Counted from the first letter of the stretch, positions 50,174 through 60,996 are shown. The stretch: DNA of 64,000 nucleotides from Streptomyces sp. R44 (GCF_041053105.1 NZ_CP163444.1:7286501-7350500), one strand, 5' to 3'. Numbers and translations: made by a program. The notes: a model not told the origin generated them from the sequence alone.

Positions 50174-52344
50174 AGCTCGTGTCCGAGGTCGGCCGCCAGC
50201 CGGGTCACCAGGTCGTGGGCCGCGTCGGGGATCACCGTCCCCGGCGGGAACACGGCCGCCGCGCCCATCTCCAGGAGCGTCGCCACGTCCTGCGGCGGGA
50301 TGACGCCGCCGACCACGATCATGATGTCCTCGCGGCCCTCCGCCGCCAGCTCCTCCCGCAGCGCCGGCACGAGGGTCAGGTGACCCGCGGCCAGCGACGA
50401 GACCCCGACGATGTGCACGTCCGCCTCGACGGCCTGACGCGCCACCTCGGCCGGGGTCTGGAACAGCGGGCCGACGTCCACGTCGAAGCCCAGGTCGGCG
50501 AAGGCCGTGGCGATCACCTTCTGGCCGCGGTCGTGCCCGTCCTGGCCCATCTTGGCGACCAGGATGCGCGGCCGGCGCCCCTCGGCCTCGCCGAAGGCGT
50601 CGACCAGGGCCCGGGTGCGCTCCACGGAGGGGGACTCGCCTGTCTCGGTGCGGTACACACCGGAGATCGTACGGATCTGTGCCGAGTGACGGCCGTACAC
50701 CTTCTCGAGCGCCTCCGAGATCTCGCCGACGGTCGCCTTCGCGCGGGCGGCGCGCACGGCGAGCTCCAGGAGGTTGCCGTCGGCGCCGGCGGCGCGGGTG
50801 AGCGCGTCGAGCGCGTCGCGGCAGGCGGTCTCGTCGCGCTCCTCGCGCAGCCGCCGCAGCTTCTCGATCTGCTGGGCGCGGACGGAGGAGTTGTCGACCT
50901 TGAGGACGTCGATCTGCTCGTCGGACGCCACCCGGTACTTGTTGACGCCGATCACCGGCTGCCGGCCGGAGTCGATCCGGGCCTGGGTGCGGGCCGCGGC
51001 CTCCTCCACGCGCAGCTTGGGGATGCCCGCGTCGATGGCCTTGGCCATGCCGCCGGCCTGCTCGACCTCCTGGATGTGCTGCCAGGCGCGGCGGGCCAGG
51101 TCGTAGGTGAGCTTCTCGACGTACGCGCTGCCGCCCCACGGGTCGATCGTCCGGCAGGTGCCCGACTCCTGCTGCAGGAGCAGCTGCGTGTTGCGCGCGA
51201 TGCGGGCGGAGAAGTCGGTGGGCAGCGCGAGCGCCTCGTCGAGGGCGTTGGTGTGCAGCGACTGGGTGTGCCCCTGGGTGGCGGCCATCGCCTCGACGCA
51301 GGTCCGCGTGACGTTGTTGAACACGTCCTGCGCGGTCAGCGACCAGCCCGAGGTCTGCGAATGCGTCCGCAGGGACAGCGACTTGGCGTTCTGCGGGTCG
51401 AACTGCCTGACCAGCTTGGCCCAGAGCAGCCGGGCCGCGCGCAGCTTGGCGATCTCCATGAAGAAGTTCATGCCGATCGCCCAGAAGAACGACAGGCGCG
51501 GCGCGAACGCGTCCACGTCGAGCCCGGCCTCACGCCCCGCGCGGATGTACTCCACTCCGTCCGCGAGCGTGTACGCCAGCTCCAGGTCGGCCGTCGCGCC
51601 CGCCTCCTGGATGTGGTACCCGGAGATGGAGATGGAGTTGTAGCGCGGCATCCGCTGCGAGGTGTACGCGAAGATGTCGGAGATGATCCGCATCGACGGA
51701 CCGGGCGGATAGATGTACGTGTTGCGGACCATGAACTCCTTGAGGATGTCGTTCTGGATGGTCCCGGCCAGCTTCTCGGGCGGTACGCCCTGCTCCTCGG
51801 CGGCCACGATGTACAGCGCGAGGACCGGAAGCACCGCGCCGTTCATCGTCATCGACACGGACATCTTGTCCAGCGGGATGCCGTCGAACAGCTGCCGCAT
51901 GTCGTAGATCGAGTCGATGGCCACGCCGGCCATGCCGACGTCACCGGTGACGCGCGGGTGGTCGCTGTCGTAGCCGCGGTGGGTCGGCAGGTCGAAGGCG
52001 ACCGACAGGCCCTTCTGGCCGGCGGCGAGGTTGCGCCGGTAGAAGGCGTTCGACTCCTCGGCCGTGGAGAAGCCGGCGTACTGACGGATCGTCCAGGGCT
52101 GGTTGACGTACATCGTCGGGTACGGGCCGCGCAGGTACGGGGCGATGCCCGGCAGGGTGTCCAGGAAGTCCAGGCCCTCCAGGTCCTGCCCGGTGTAGAG
52201 CGGCTTGACGCCGATGCCCTCCGGGGTCTCCCAGAGCAGGTCGTCACCGCCCGCCGCCTTCTTGACGGCCGCGCGCCAGTCGTCGGGCCCGCCGTCGGCG
52301 GCCTGTGCCCCGAGCTCGATCCCGGAGAAATCGGGGATGGACAT
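50170..52344 (-). CDS. mutB: Methylmalonyl-CoA mutase large (catalytic) subunit
   Basis: The 724-residue adenosylcobalamin enzyme interconverts (R)-methylmalonyl-CoA and succinyl-CoA, linking propionyl-CoA to the TCA cycle and to polyketide extender supply. The TIM-barrel domain shows [51 protein letters not shown] and [13 protein letters not shown]. The C-terminal B12 domain has the His-on ligand motif [12 protein letters not shown] followed by [13 protein letters not shown] and GGVIPPQD. Length and motifs are complete. Its ATG overlaps the small-subunit stop by one base (TGATG), and its own stop overlaps meaB, indicating a coupled three-gene operon. Confidence 0.97.
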   Translation of the reverse strand: MSIPDFSGIELGAQAADGGPDDWRAAVKKAAGGDDLLWETPEGIGVKPLYTGQDLEGLDFLDTLPGIAPYLRGPYPTMYVNQPWTIRQYAGFSTAEESNAFYRRNLAAGQKGLSVAFDLPTHRGYDSDHPRVTGDVGMAGVAIDSIYDMRQLFDGIPLDKMSVSMTMNGAVLPVLALYIVAAEEQGVPPEKLAGTIQNDILKEFMVRNTYIYPPGPSMRIISDIFAYTSQRMPRYNSISISGYHIQEAGATADLELAYTLADGVEYIRAGREAGLDVDAFAPRLSFFWAIGMNFFMEIAKLRAARLLWAKLVRQFDPQNAKSLSLRTHSQTSGWSLTAQDVFNNVTRTCVEAMAATQGHTQSLHTNALDEALALPTDFSARIARNTQLLLQQESGTCRTIDPWGGSAYVEKLTYDLARRAWQHIQEVEQAGGMAKAIDAGIPKLRVEEAAARTQARIDSGRQPVIGVNKYRVASDEQIDVLKVDNSSVRAQQIEKLRRLREERDETACRDALDALTRAAGADGNLLELAVRAARAKATVGEISEALEKVYGRHSAQIRTISGVYRTETGESPSVERTRALVDAFGEAEGRRPRILVAKMGQDGHDRGQKVIATAFADLGFDVDVGPLFQTPAEVARQAVEADVHIVGVSSLAAGHLTLVPALREELAAEGREDIMIVVGGVIPPQDVATLLEMGAAAVFPPGTVIPDAAHDLVTRLAADLGHEL

Positions 52345-54155
52345 CAGGACACTCCCATGCGGTCGAGGGCGGTGGAGAGCAGGGCGACGGCGTCGCAGCC
52401 GGCGAAGACGTACGAGTCGACACCGGAGTACGCCGCGGGGCGCCCGGCCAGGAGGACGTGCTCGGCCCCGGCCGCGCGCAGCTCCCCGGCGGCGGTCTCG
52501 GCCCGCTCCTCGTACAGCGCGTCGCTGGAGCAGAGGCAGGCCTCGCGGGCGCCGCTCTCCTCGAAGGTGCCCTCGGTGACGGCCTCGATGCCGCCCGCCT
52601 GGAAGAGGTTGGCGGCGAAGGTGAGCCGGGCCGTGTGCGCGGCCGCCGGGCCGAGCGCGGCCAGGTAGACGCGGGGCCGGGCGCCGGTCGCCGCGAGGTG
52701 GGCGTCGGAGCGGGCGCGCAGCGCCTCGTACGCCTCGTCGCGCCGGACGCGGGGGAGGCCGCCGGAGAGCGGCTCGGGCGCGGGGGCGCGGTCGACGGGC
52801 TTCTCCGCGAGGTGCGGGAACTCGCTCACGCCGGTGATGGGTTCGCGGCGGGTGGCGAGCTTCCTGCTCCGCGCCGCCCAGGTCTCGGCGAGCCGCTCGC
52901 CGACCGTGCCGGAGCGCAGCGCGGCCTCCTGGCCGCCGGCCCGCTCGATCGTCTGGAAGAACTCCCAGGCGGCGTGCGCGAGTTCGTCGGTGAGCCGCTC
53001 CACGTACCAGGAGCCGCCCGCCGGGTCGATGACCCGGGACAGGTGGGACTCCTCGATGAGGACGGTGGAGGTGTTGCGGGCGATGCGGCGGGCGAAGGCG
53101 TCCGGGAGGCCCAGCGCGTCGTCGAAGGGCAGCACGGTGACGCTGTCGGCGCCGCCCACGCCGGCGGCGAGCGTCGCGATGGTGGTGCGCAGCATGTTCA
53201 CCCACGGGTCGCGGCGCGTCATCATCACCGTCGAGGTCACCGCGTGCTGGCGCTGCGCGCCCGCCTCCGGGGCGCCGCAGGCGTCCGCGACACGGGCCCA
53301 CAGGCGGCGCGCGGCGCGCAGCTTCGCGATCGTCAGGAACTGGTCGGCGGTGGCGGCGTAGCGGAACTCCAGCTGTCCGCAGGCCTCGCCGACGCTCAGC
53401 CCGGCCTCGGTGAGACCGCGCAGGTAGGCGACGCCGGTCGCGAGGGAGCAGCCGAGCTCCTGCGCGGCCGAGCCGCCGGCCTCGTGGTACGGCAGGGCGT
53501 CCACGGTCAGGGCCCGCAGGCCCGGGTACGCGTCGGCGCAGCGGCGCGCGAGGCCGGCGACGGACGCCAGGTCGTAGGCCGGGCGGCCGGTGCGGGCCTC
53601 GTGGCCCAGCGGGTCCGCGCCCAGGTTGCCCCGGGCGGCCTCCGGGGCGACGCCCCGCTCCTCGTACAGCTTCAGCAGTCGCTCGGCGGCCGCCTCCGTC
53701 TCGTCGCCCGCGTCGAGGACGACGGGCGCGAGGTCGAGGTAGACGCCGGCGAGGGCGTTGTCGAGGGAGGACACCGGGATGCCGCTGCCGCCGACGCCGA
53801 GCCACAGGGAGGTGACGCCGTTCTCCAGGTCGGCGAGGACGGCCTCGTTGTCGGCCGTCAGGTGCCGCTGGCGCACGTCCCAGCCGCCCACGGTGTTGCC
53901 CTCGGCGCGTCCGCCGCGCACGAAGGGCGCGAAGCCGGGGAGGCCGGGGTCGGGCGCGGAGTCGCGCGCGGTGTACAGCGGGCGGGTGTCGAGGCCGTCC
54001 TCAAGGAGGGTGGACAGGGCGTCCTCGGCGGCGGCGCCGGAGACCTCCTTGCCCGACTTGCGCAGGACACCCGCCACGAGGTGTTGCCACTGCTCATGTG
54101 GCGCGTCTGGGAATTCGGACGCCAGGGAGAGCCCGTCGTCAGGCAGGACCGTCAT
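52344..54155 (-). CDS. mutA: Methylmalonyl-CoA mutase small subunit
   Basis: The 603-residue non-catalytic partner shares the barrel fold of the large subunit: [50 protein letters not shown] with Y at first place, [18 protein letters not shown] and [20 protein letters not shown]. Its C-terminal domain has lost the B12-binding DxHxxG, as usual for MutA. It is the promoter-proximal gene. The ATG lacks a Shine-Dalgarno; a TAGCAT -10 lies seven bases upstream, predicting a leaderless mRNA. An iron box lies about 80 bases further upstream between it and a divergent DUF2470 gene. Confidence 0.95.
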   Translation of the reverse strand: MTVLPDDGLSLASEFPDAPHEQWQHLVAGVLRKSGKEVSGAAAEDALSTLLEDGLDTRPLYTARDSAPDPGLPGFAPFVRGGRAEGNTVGGWDVRQRHLTADNEAVLADLENGVTSLWLGVGGSGIPVSSLDNALAGVYLDLAPVVLDAGDETEAAAERLLKLYEERGVAPEAARGNLGADPLGHEARTGRPAYDLASVAGLARRCADAYPGLRALTVDALPYHEAGGSAAQELGCSLATGVAYLRGLTEAGLSVGEACGQLEFRYAATADQFLTIAKLRAARRLWARVADACGAPEAGAQRQHAVTSTVMMTRRDPWVNMLRTTIATLAAGVGGADSVTVLPFDDALGLPDAFARRIARNTSTVLIEESHLSRVIDPAGGSWYVERLTDELAHAAWEFFQTIERAGGQEAALRSGTVGERLAETWAARSRKLATRREPITGVSEFPHLAEKPVDRAPAPEPLSGGLPRVRRDEAYEALRARSDAHLAATGARPRVYLAALGPAAAHTARLTFAANLFQAGGIEAVTEGTFEESGAREACLCSSDALYEERAETAAGELRAAGAEHVLLAGRPAAYSGVDSYVFAGCDAVALLSTALDRMGVS

Positions 54156-54162
54156 GGCTCGG

Positions 54163-54168
54163 ATGCTA
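54163..54168 (-). promoter_or_regulatory. -10 element for leaderless mutA transcript
   Basis: TAGCAT on the minus strand ends seven bases before the mutA ATG, so transcription should start at or near the A of the start codon. No good -35 is visible. Confidence 0.45.
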
Positions 54169-54232
54169 GGGGAGATCGACAAAGGAGCAGGAGGGCGTAC
54201 GACTGTGACCTTCTTCTCTTCGTGAAGATGAG

Positions 54233-54251
54233 TTAGGTTAGGCTTGCCTAA
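54233..54251. promoter_or_regulatory. DmdR/IdeR-type iron box
   Basis: TTAGGTTAGGCTTGCCTAA is a 19-bp site matching the actinobacterial iron box (TTAGGTTAGGCTCACCTAA) at 17 of 19 positions. It lies 55 bases before the DUF2470 gene and 78 bases before mutA, divergent. DmdR1/IdeR with Fe2+ would repress through it. Confidence 0.88.
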
Positions 54252-54305
54252 GTTTGACTGTCCTGAGTCCTGGTCTCCGTCGTCCTTCTCCCCGGGAGTA
54301 CGTGC

Positions 54306-55013
54306 ATGCGTCCCTTCAGCGCCCACGCCGCGCGGCCCACGCCCGCCGAACGCGTCCGCTCCATCCTGACCGCCGCCCACTCGATGACCGTCGTCACCGA
54401 CGGAGTCCACCAGGAGGTCCACCTCCTCGACGGCACCGGACCGATGGGCCACCTCCACCTCCACGACCCCTCCGAGGACTGCCCCGCCGGACGCGCCGCC
54501 CGCATCCCCGTCCGCCTCGAACTCACCGACATCGCCCCCACCCCCGTCCGCCGCCGCATCCGCGCCCGCGTCACGCTGACGGGACTGCTCTCCGCCCCGT
54601 ACACCTCGGAGGCCACCACCAGCACCTGCGTGGAGTTCGGCCAGGCCCTCCTCGAGGACGACGAGGGACGCACGTACGTCACCCTCGACGAGATCCGGGC
54701 CACCGACCCCGACCCGATGGCCACGGCCGAGGCGACCATGCTCACCCACCTCGTCGACCGCCACGCCCAACTCGTCCCGCTGCTCCTCCGCCTCGTCCGG
54801 CCGCGCCCCGAACGGGAACTGGTCCGCGCCCTGCCCCTCGCCCTCGACCGGTACGGCGTCACCCTGCGCCTCGAACACCGCGCCGGCCACGACCGGGACG
54901 CCCGGCTGCCGTTCCCCACCCCCCTCACCGACATGGACCAGGCCGGCCCCCGCATCCACGCGCTCCTCACCGCCGCCCGCCGCGCCTCCCACACGGACCA
55001 CCTGCTCGCCTGA
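54306..55013 (+). CDS. DUF2470 / pyridoxamine-oxidase-fold protein, iron regulated
   Basis: The 235-residue protein resembles the actinobacterial group with a split-barrel N-terminal part ([61 protein letters not shown]) and a C-terminal DUF2470 domain ([35 protein letters not shown] shortened here, [17 protein letters not shown]). HugZ-like heme oxygenases share this make-up, but the catalytic role here is not proven. GGGAG lies eight bases before the ATG. The iron box directly upstream supports a part in heme or siderophore-iron use. No transport gene is adjacent. Confidence 0.8.
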   Translation: MRPFSAHAARPTPAERVRSILTAAHSMTVVTDGVHQEVHLLDGTGPMGHLHLHDPSEDCPAGRAARIPVRLELTDIAPTPVRRRIRARVTLTGLLSAPYTSEATTSTCVEFGQALLEDDEGRTYVTLDEIRATDPDPMATAEATMLTHLVDRHAQLVPLLLRLVRPRPERELVRALPLALDRYGVTLRLEHRAGHDRDARLPFPTPLTDMDQAGPRIHALLTAARRASHTDHLLA

Positions 55014-55143
55014 GCCCGCCGTCGAGGCGGCCTCCCGCCGAGATGCCGGAGCGCCCCGGCAAGCGCACCATGGACGGCGTAGGCCCGCGTGCAGCGGGTG
55101 CCGGAACCGCTCGGGGACTTCCCTATCCGGACACGGCCACGCC

Positions 55144-57426
55144 ATGAACGCAGGAAGCCCGGCCACAGGCCGCCCAGCACCGTCCAGAGGCGTCCTCTAC
55201 CGCACAGGTCACTGGTGCGCCCGCCACTTCATCATCGTCATCGCCCTCTGGCTGGCGGCCGTCGCGGGACTCCAGGTCCTCGACCGGGCCGTCGGCGGCG
55301 AGTACGAGGACAACTTCGCCCTCCCGGGCGTGCAGTCGGCCGAAGGACTCGACGTCCTCAAGGCGCACGATCCCGCCGCCGGCGGATACAGCGCCCAGGT
55401 CGTCCTGAACGACCCCTCCAAACCCCTCACGCAGGAGGCGTCCGCGGTCAACTCCGCCGTCGCCGCCCTCGCGAAGCTCCCGGACGTCATCGGCGCGCAG
55501 AACCCGCTCCCGCCGCCCGGGACGACACCGCCGCCGCTCCCGGCCGGGACGCCCAACGTGGGGCCGCTCTCCACGGACGGCAAGACCGCCTACATCACCG
55601 TCCGCTTCAGCGTGGCCCCCTCCACCCTGGGCACCGACTACCTGAACGGCGTCGACGCCGCCGTACAGCCCCTCCGTGACGCCGGCGTCGACGTCGAGTA
55701 CGGCGGTTCGCTCGGCGAACTCGCCCGCCCGACCGCCGACGACCGCAGCAGCGAGGCCATCGGCTTCGCCGTCGCGATCGTCGTCCTCCTCATCGGCTTC
55801 GGCAGCGTGATCGGCGCCGTCATGCCACTGGTCACCGCACTGCTCGGAGCGGTCTGCGGGCTGGCCCTGCTCGGCCTGATGGCGGCCGCCTTCACCTTCG
55901 GGACCGTCTCGCCCACCCTGGCCACCATGATCGGCCTGGGCGTGGGCATCGACTACGCGCTGTTCCTCATCACCCGCCACCGCCAGAACCTCATGAACGG
56001 CCACGATCCCGCCGACGCGGCCGCCCTCGCGACCACCACCAGCGGCCGTGCGGTCCTCGTCTCCGGCTGCACCGTCATCATCGCCCTGTCCGGCCTCTGG
56101 GTCTCCGGCGTCACCTTCATCGGCAAACTCGGCCTCGCGGCCGCCTTCACGGTCGTCACCGCCGTCATCGCCGCACTCACCCTGGTCCCGGCCATGCTCG
56201 GACTCGTCGGCAGACGCATCGACCGGTACCACGTCCGCAAACCCGTCGCCGAGACCGACGCCGAGCCCGGAGCGCCCGCGCACGGCACCTGGCACCGCTA
56301 CGCGCAACGGGTCGAGAAGCGCCCCTGGTGGTTCCTGACCGGCGGCGTCCTCGTCCTCCTCGTGCTGGCGTTCCCCCTGCTGTTCATCCAGCTCGGCCAC
56401 ATCGGCGACGGCGCCGACCCCGAGTCGTTCACCGACCGGCGGGCCTACGACCTGATCTCCACCGCCTTCGGCCCCGGCGCGAACGGGCCGCTCACGGTGG
56501 TCGTCGACCAGTCGGCCGTGCCGACCGCCGACCGGGCCGATCTCGGCACCAAGCTCAAGGACGCCCTGACGGGTGTCCCCGACGCCGCCTACATCACCCC
56601 GCTCCAGACCACCTCCGACGGGGACGTCCTCGTCGGCACCGCCTACTCCGTGGCCTCCCCCCAGGACGGCAAGACCACCGAACTGACCAACCACCTGGTC
56701 GACGACGTCCTCCCGCAGGCGGTGGCCGGCACCGACGCGCAGACCTACGTCACCGGGAACACGGCCGCCCAGGTCGACTTCCTGGACATCGTCTCCAGCC
56801 GGCTGCCGCTGATCATCGCCGTCGTGGTGGGGCTCGCCTTCCTCGTCATCCTCATCGTCTTCCGCGGAGTCCTGGTCGCGGTGAAGGCGGCCGTGCTCAA
56901 CGTGCTCTCCATCGCCGCCTCGTACGGCGTCGTCGTGGCCGTGTTCCAGTGGGGCTGGGGCGGACCCGCCCTCGGAGTCAACGGCAAGGTGCCCATCGAG
57001 AGCTACGTGCCGATGATGATGTTCGCCATCGTCTTCGGCCTGAGCATGGACTACGAGATCTTCCTGCTCTCCCGCGTCCGCGAGGCCTGGCTCCGCACCG
57101 GGGACGCGAAGGCCAGCGTCGCCCACGCCCTGGAGATCACCGCCCGGGTCATCACCTGCGCCGCGCTCATCATGGTCAGCGTCTTCGCGGCCTTCATCGT
57201 CTCCGACAACATCGTCGTGAAGATGCTCGGCCTCGGCCTCGCCGCCAGCGTCCTCATCGACGCCACCGTGGTGCGCCTGCTGCTCGTGCCCGCCGTGATG
57301 ACCCTCCTCGGCGGCCACGCCTGGTGGACCCCGCGCTGGCTCGACCGGATCCTGCCGCACCTGGACACCGAGGGCGATGAGGCGCTCCAGGCCGAGGAAG
57401 CGACCCAGAGCGCCGGAAGGAGGTAG
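55144..57426 (+). CDS. MMPL/RND-family membrane transporter
   Basis: The 760-residue protein follows the MmpL layout: one N-terminal helix ([19 protein letters not shown]), a large extracytoplasmic loop with a Pro-rich stretch ([13 protein letters not shown]), five helices, a second loop, and five more helices. Hallmarks are [18 protein letters not shown] in the first half and [19 protein letters not shown] in the second, whose Asp-Tyr pairs form the proton relay of RND-type pumps. Actinobacterial homologues export lipids or secondary metabolites. It follows the DUF2470 gene by 130 bases with its own region upstream, and ends at a strong terminator. The cargo is unknown. Confidence 0.92.
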   Translation: MNAGSPATGRPAPSRGVLYRTGHWCARHFIIVIALWLAAVAGLQVLDRAVGGEYEDNFALPGVQSAEGLDVLKAHDPAAGGYSAQVVLNDPSKPLTQEASAVNSAVAALAKLPDVIGAQNPLPPPGTTPPPLPAGTPNVGPLSTDGKTAYITVRFSVAPSTLGTDYLNGVDAAVQPLRDAGVDVEYGGSLGELARPTADDRSSEAIGFAVAIVVLLIGFGSVIGAVMPLVTALLGAVCGLALLGLMAAAFTFGTVSPTLATMIGLGVGIDYALFLITRHRQNLMNGHDPADAAALATTTSGRAVLVSGCTVIIALSGLWVSGVTFIGKLGLAAAFTVVTAVIAALTLVPAMLGLVGRRIDRYHVRKPVAETDAEPGAPAHGTWHRYAQRVEKRPWWFLTGGVLVLLVLAFPLLFIQLGHIGDGADPESFTDRRAYDLISTAFGPGANGPLTVVVDQSAVPTADRADLGTKLKDALTGVPDAAYITPLQTTSDGDVLVGTAYSVASPQDGKTTELTNHLVDDVLPQAVAGTDAQTYVTGNTAAQVDFLDIVSSRLPLIIAVVVGLAFLVILIVFRGVLVAVKAAVLNVLSIAASYGVVVAVFQWGWGGPALGVNGKVPIESYVPMMMFAIVFGLSMDYEIFLLSRVREAWLRTGDAKASVAHALEITARVITCAALIMVSVFAAFIVSDNIVVKMLGLGLAASVLIDATVVRLLLVPAVMTLLGGHAWWTPRWLDRILPHLDTEGDEALQAEEATQSAGRR

Positions 57427-57483
57427 GGGGCGGCACGCCCGCCGGAAGGACCGGGGCGGCGGACGGCGCCCCCACGCTCAGGA

Positions 57484-57508
57484 CCGGGAGGCGGACGCCG
57501 CCTCCCGG
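57484..57508. terminator. Bidirectional terminator
   Basis: An 11-bp stem CCGGGAGGCGG/CCGCCTCCCGG with a 3-base loop stands between the convergent MMPL and LLM genes. Confidence 0.75.
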
Positions 57509-57512
57509 GCTC

Positions 57513-58439
57513 TCAGCCCCGCGCCAGCTCGCCGAGCAGCTTCCAGGTCCGGCGGCGGTCGTCCTCACCGCCCAGGTCCGTCGAGGTGAACACCACCTCC
57601 GTCGCCCCCGCCTCGCGATAGCGGCGCACCCCCTCGGCGACGGCCTCCTCGTCCCCGATCAGGGCCAGTTCGGCCGCCCTCTCGGCTCCGGAGAGCTCGA
57701 TCACGCGCTGGTACGAGGGGATCCGCTCGTACAGCTCGTGCGCCTCCGCCGCCCTCTCCCGTACACCCTCCGCGTCCGCCGTCACCACGCCCGGCACCAG
57801 CGCCACGATCCGCGGCGCCGGCCGGCCCGCCGCCTCGGCCGCCGCCGTCACCGCCGGGACGATGTGCTCGGCGAGCGCCCGCGGACCCGCGAGGAACGGC
57901 AGGATGCCGTCGGCGAGTTCACCGCTGACCCGCAGCGCCTGCGGACCCATCGCGGCCACCAGCACCGGCACCGGCGGCCGCGCCCCCGGAACGGCCGCCG
58001 AGTACGGGGTCGTCGCCGTCAGCAGCTCCCCGTGGAAGTCGGCCTCGCCCGTCTCCAGGAGCGGCCGCAGCGCGGTGAGGAACTCCCGCAGCAGCCCGAT
58101 CGGCCGCTCGTACGGCAGGCCGAACGCGGTCTCCGTCAGATACCGGGTGCCGAGGGCGAGCCCGAGGTGGTAGCGGCCGCCGGTGGCGGCCTGGGCGGTC
58201 TGCGCCTGACTGGAGACGAGCAGCGGATGGCGGCCGAAGACCGGTATCGCCGAGGTCCCCACCTGAAGCCCGGGCACCTCGCGCCCGACGATCGCGGCGA
58301 GCGAGGGCGAGTCGTACGCGAAGGACTGGCCGAACCACGCCGAGTGCAGCCCCGCGTCGTACGCCTCTCTCGCGAGCCGTACCGTGTCGTCGATCGGAAG
58401 CTGCCGGGAGGTCGAACTGAGCGTCACTCCAAGAGTCAT
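57513..58439 (-). CDS. LLM-class F420-dependent oxidoreductase
   Basis: The 308-residue TIM-barrel enzyme is of the luciferase-like monooxygenase class that uses reduced F420 or FMN. Key stretches are DTVRLAREAYDAGLHSAWFG near the N-terminus, VGTSAIPVFGRHPLLV, GGRYHLGLALGTRYLTE and PVPVLVAAMGPQALRVSGEL, then DGILPFLAGPRALAEHIVPA. The MGPQALR loop is the cofactor-phosphate region in F420 members. It lacks a clear ribosome site at the ATG; in-frame upstream codons exist. It is divergent from the HD-domain gene. Substrate unknown. Confidence 0.88.
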   Translation of the reverse strand: MTLGVTLSSTSRQLPIDDTVRLAREAYDAGLHSAWFGQSFAYDSPSLAAIVGREVPGLQVGTSAIPVFGRHPLLVSSQAQTAQAATGGRYHLGLALGTRYLTETAFGLPYERPIGLLREFLTALRPLLETGEADFHGELLTATTPYSAAVPGARPPVPVLVAAMGPQALRVSGELADGILPFLAGPRALAEHIVPAVTAAAEAAGRPAPRIVALVPGVVTADAEGVRERAAEAHELYERIPSYQRVIELSGAERAAELALIGDEEAVAEGVRRYREAGATEVVFTSTDLGGEDDRRRTWKLLGELARG

Positions 58440-58516
58440 GCATCCGGCAACCGGCCGCGCCACGACCGGCATTCCCGATTCCGTGTGAACACCGTGTGGC
58501 AGGGATGATGGGGCAC

Positions 58517-59032
58517 ATGAAGACGCTCGCAGAAGTGGACGCACTGGCCGACCGCGCGCACGCCGGACAGGTCGACAAGACCGGCGTCCCCTACGTCGCG
58601 CACGTCCGCGCGGTCGCCGCCGGCCTGGAGCCGTTCGGCCCGCACCTGGCCATGGCCGGGCTCCTGCACGACGTCATCGAGGACACCGGGTGGACGGCCG
58701 GACGGCTGCGCGCCGCCGGGATCCCCGACGCGGTCGTCGCCCTCGTCGAAGCCGTCACCAACCACCCGGACACGCCCTACGGGGAGAAGCTCCGCCGCAT
58801 CGCCGAGAACCCCGGCGCCACCCTCGTGAAGATCGCCGACAACGCGCACAACAGCCGCGCGGACCGGGCCGCGGCCCTGCCCCCCGCCCAGCGCGAACGG
58901 CTCGCCGCCAAGTACCGGGCGGCCCGGGCGGTCCTGTGGCCGGCGGCCGACCCCGCCGACATCGCGACGATCCTCCGGGTCGTCAACCCCGACCTGCTCG
59001 CCGAACTCACCGGGACGACCGGCCCGGCCTGA
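58517..59032 (+). CDS. Small HD-domain protein, Mesh1/SpoT hydrolase-like
   Basis: The 171-residue protein has an N-terminal HD domain like the (p)ppGpp hydrolase part of RelA/SpoT: HAGQVDKTGVPYVAHVRAVA, then the metal-binding LLHDVIEDTGW and LVKIADNAHNSRADRAAAL, corresponding to the family's HDxxEDT and KLADxxHNxR motifs. It has no synthetase, TGS or ACT domain, so it is a small-alarmone-hydrolase-type protein. It could hydrolyse ppGpp or another pyrophosphorylated nucleotide. ATG 58517 is preferred, with GGGG upstream; ATGs at 58505 and 58508 are possible. Divergent from the LLM gene. Confidence 0.85.
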   Translation: MKTLAEVDALADRAHAGQVDKTGVPYVAHVRAVAAGLEPFGPHLAMAGLLHDVIEDTGWTAGRLRAAGIPDAVVALVEAVTNHPDTPYGEKLRRIAENPGATLVKIADNAHNSRADRAAALPPAQRERLAAKYRAARAVLWPAADPADIATILRVVNPDLLAELTGTTGPA

Positions 59033-59047
59033 CGGGCACGCGGACCC

Positions 59048-59070
59048 GGGACGGGCCCGAAGCCCGTCCC
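59048..59070. terminator. Bidirectional terminator
   Basis: A 9-bp stem GGGACGGGC/GCCCGTCCC with a 5-base loop between the convergent HD-domain and phosphodiesterase genes. Confidence 0.75.
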
Positions 59071-59084
59071 CGGCCGGACGGGTC

Positions 59085-60047
59085 TCAGGCCTGACGGCCC
59101 GCGACCCAGCCCGTCAGCTCCGTCGGGCGGTTGGTGATGATCCCGTCCACGCCCAGCTCGTCGAGGGCCTTCCAGCGGGCCGAGCTGTCGACCGTCCACA
59201 CGTTCACGGCCACGCCCGCCGCATGCAGCTCGTCGAGCGCCGCCGGGCGCACGGAGAGACCCTTGTCCGACACGTTGTACGCGGCCAGGTGCAGGTCCTG
59301 GGCGACGGCGACCGGATCGGCGTCCAGGCTGTCGCGCAGCAGACCCAGCGGCAGCTCGGGCGCCAGCTCGTGGACCCACCGCAGGGAAGTGACCTCGAAG
59401 CTCTGGACGAAGACCCGGGCCGTCATGTTCTGGTCCCGGACCTCACGCACGATCCGCTCCACCTCGGCCTCGGTCTGCCGGCCCTTGATCTCCAGGAGCA
59501 GATTGCCGCCCCGCGTCCGCAGGTCCGTCAACTGGGCGGCCAGCGTCGGGACGCGCGCGCCGGCGAAGGCCGGGGCGAACCAGGAACCGGCGTCGAGGGC
59601 GTTCACCTGGTCGGAGGTCAACGAGCGGAGCGCGCCCGTGCCGTCCGTCGTCCGGTCGACGGTCGCGTCGTGAAGGACGTACGGCACGCCGTCCTTGCAG
59701 GGCTGGACGTCGTTCTCGATCCACTTGGTCCCGCCCCGCCGGGCGACCTCGTCGGCGACCAGTGTGTTCTCCGGCGCAGCGGACGAGGCGCCCCGGTGGG
59801 CGAAGACGGTCAGGGGAGCACCGGACAGCCGCATCCACCGGCTCGCCGCGGCCGCGCCCGAAGGCGCGTGCCGCTGGGTCGCCGCGAGCGTGGGCGAAGG
59901 CGCGTGCCGCGGTGCGCGCGGGGCCGACTCGGCGGCCAGGGCGGGCGAGGCGGAGAGGACCAGGGCCGTGGCGACCAGCGCTGCCGGGCCGTAACCGAGG
60001 CGCCTGAGGTTCCAGGACCGGGGCGCGCGGGGCGGGAGGTGGTTCAT
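59085..60047 (-). CDS. Secreted glycerophosphodiester phosphodiesterase
   Basis: The 320-residue protein has a signal peptide (GYGPAALVATALVLSASPALA) and a GDPD barrel. The catalytic start is HRGASSAAPENTL (residues about 84-96), followed by the metal site WIENDVQP and LHDATVDRTTDGTG, LLLEIKGRQTEAEVE and GVAVNVWTVDSS near the end. It hydrolyses glycerophosphodiesters to glycerol-3-phosphate outside the cell, supplying phosphate and glycerol. All catalytic His/Glu/Asp positions appear intact. It is divergent from the IclR gene over about 220 bases with no clear PHO box that I could find. Confidence 0.92.
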   Translation of the reverse strand: MNHLPPRAPRSWNLRRLGYGPAALVATALVLSASPALAAESAPRAPRHAPSPTLAATQRHAPSGAAAASRWMRLSGAPLTVFAHRGASSAAPENTLVADEVARRGGTKWIENDVQPCKDGVPYVLHDATVDRTTDGTGALRSLTSDQVNALDAGSWFAPAFAGARVPTLAAQLTDLRTRGGNLLLEIKGRQTEAEVERIVREVRDQNMTARVFVQSFEVTSLRWVHELAPELPLGLLRDSLDADPVAVAQDLHLAAYNVSDKGLSVRPAALDELHAAGVAVNVWTVDSSARWKALDELGVDGIITNRPTELTGWVAGRQA

Positions 60048-60267
60048 GGACGCAGAGCTTAGGGATGGACGGTGGCCGGGCCGGGGCCCCACACCGGACG
60101 GGACGTGACGAGTCGACAAAGCCCGGGCGCCGGCGGGTGACGCGACACGACACGACGTGCCGGGCAAGCCCCTTCGTCGAATCGTCCGGTCTGCGGCATC
60201 GTGGGTCATGTGCCCGCAGCCGCGCCATCGGGGGACCGCGGCCGGGCGTACCGAGTCAGGGGGACTC

Positions 60268-60996
60268 ATGGACACCGGAACGGCACGGAGAACGGGCGGC
60301 GTCGCGGAGACGGCCGCGCCGCCCCGCCAGGAACGCGGACGGGGAGTGCTCGAAGGAGCGTTCGCCCTGCTCGACGCCCTCCGCAGGAACGGCGACGAGG
60401 CCGGAGTGACCGAACTCGCGCTCGCCTGCGGGGTGCCCAAGGGCAGCGTCCACCGGCTCCTCGACCAACTGGTCGGCCTCGGCGCCGTCGAACGCAGGGG
60501 CAACCGCTACCGCGTCGGCCCGCAGCTGTACCGCCTCGGCCAGGCCTGGGAACCGCACCCCGGACTGCGCACCGCCGCCCGCCTGCCCCTCCAGCGGCTG
60601 AGGGCCGTCACCGGCGCCAGCGTCGTCCTCACCGTGCTGCGCGAGGACATGGCCCTCACCGTGAGCTCGGTACCGGGCGAGCTGGAGCCGCTGCTCCCCG
60701 TACGCGACGGGATCGCCTTCCACCTCGACACCGCCGCGGGGAAGGCGCTGCGCGGACCGCTCGGGGGCGGGGCCGTGTTCGACCGCGAGGACGTCATGGA
60801 AGGGGTGTGCTGCGCCTCGCTGCCGGTCCGCGCCCCGGACGGCCGTACGGTCGCCGCGCTCGCCGGCATGGTCCCGGCCGGCCGCCGACTCGACGCGCTC
60901 GCCCAGGCCGTCGCCGAGGCGGGGGCAGCGGTCACCCGCGCGCTCGCCCGGGGCGGGCGGCGAAGACCGGTGCCGTCGGCCGCGCTCGTCCTGTAG
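60268..60996 (+). CDS. IclR-family transcriptional regulator
   Basis: The 242-residue protein has an N-terminal winged HTH (LEGAFALLDALRRNGDEAGV, then ELALACGVPKGSVHRLLDQL and RRGNRYRVGPQLYRLGQAW) and a C-terminal ligand-binding domain with LTVLREDMALTVSSVPG, IAFHLDTAAGKAL and VCCASLPVRAPDGRTV. The effector domain is shorter than in classic IclR proteins. AGGGGG lies before ATG 60268. The target is uncertain: the divergent phosphodiesterase gene and the small secreted-protein gene downstream are the nearest candidates. Confidence 0.88.
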   Translation: MDTGTARRTGGVAETAAPPRQERGRGVLEGAFALLDALRRNGDEAGVTELALACGVPKGSVHRLLDQLVGLGAVERRGNRYRVGPQLYRLGQAWEPHPGLRTAARLPLQRLRAVTGASVVLTVLREDMALTVSSVPGELEPLLPVRDGIAFHLDTAAGKALRGPLGGGAVFDREDVMEGVCCASLPVRAPDGRTVAALAGMVPAGRRLDALAQAVAEAGAAVTRALARGGRRRPVPSAALVL

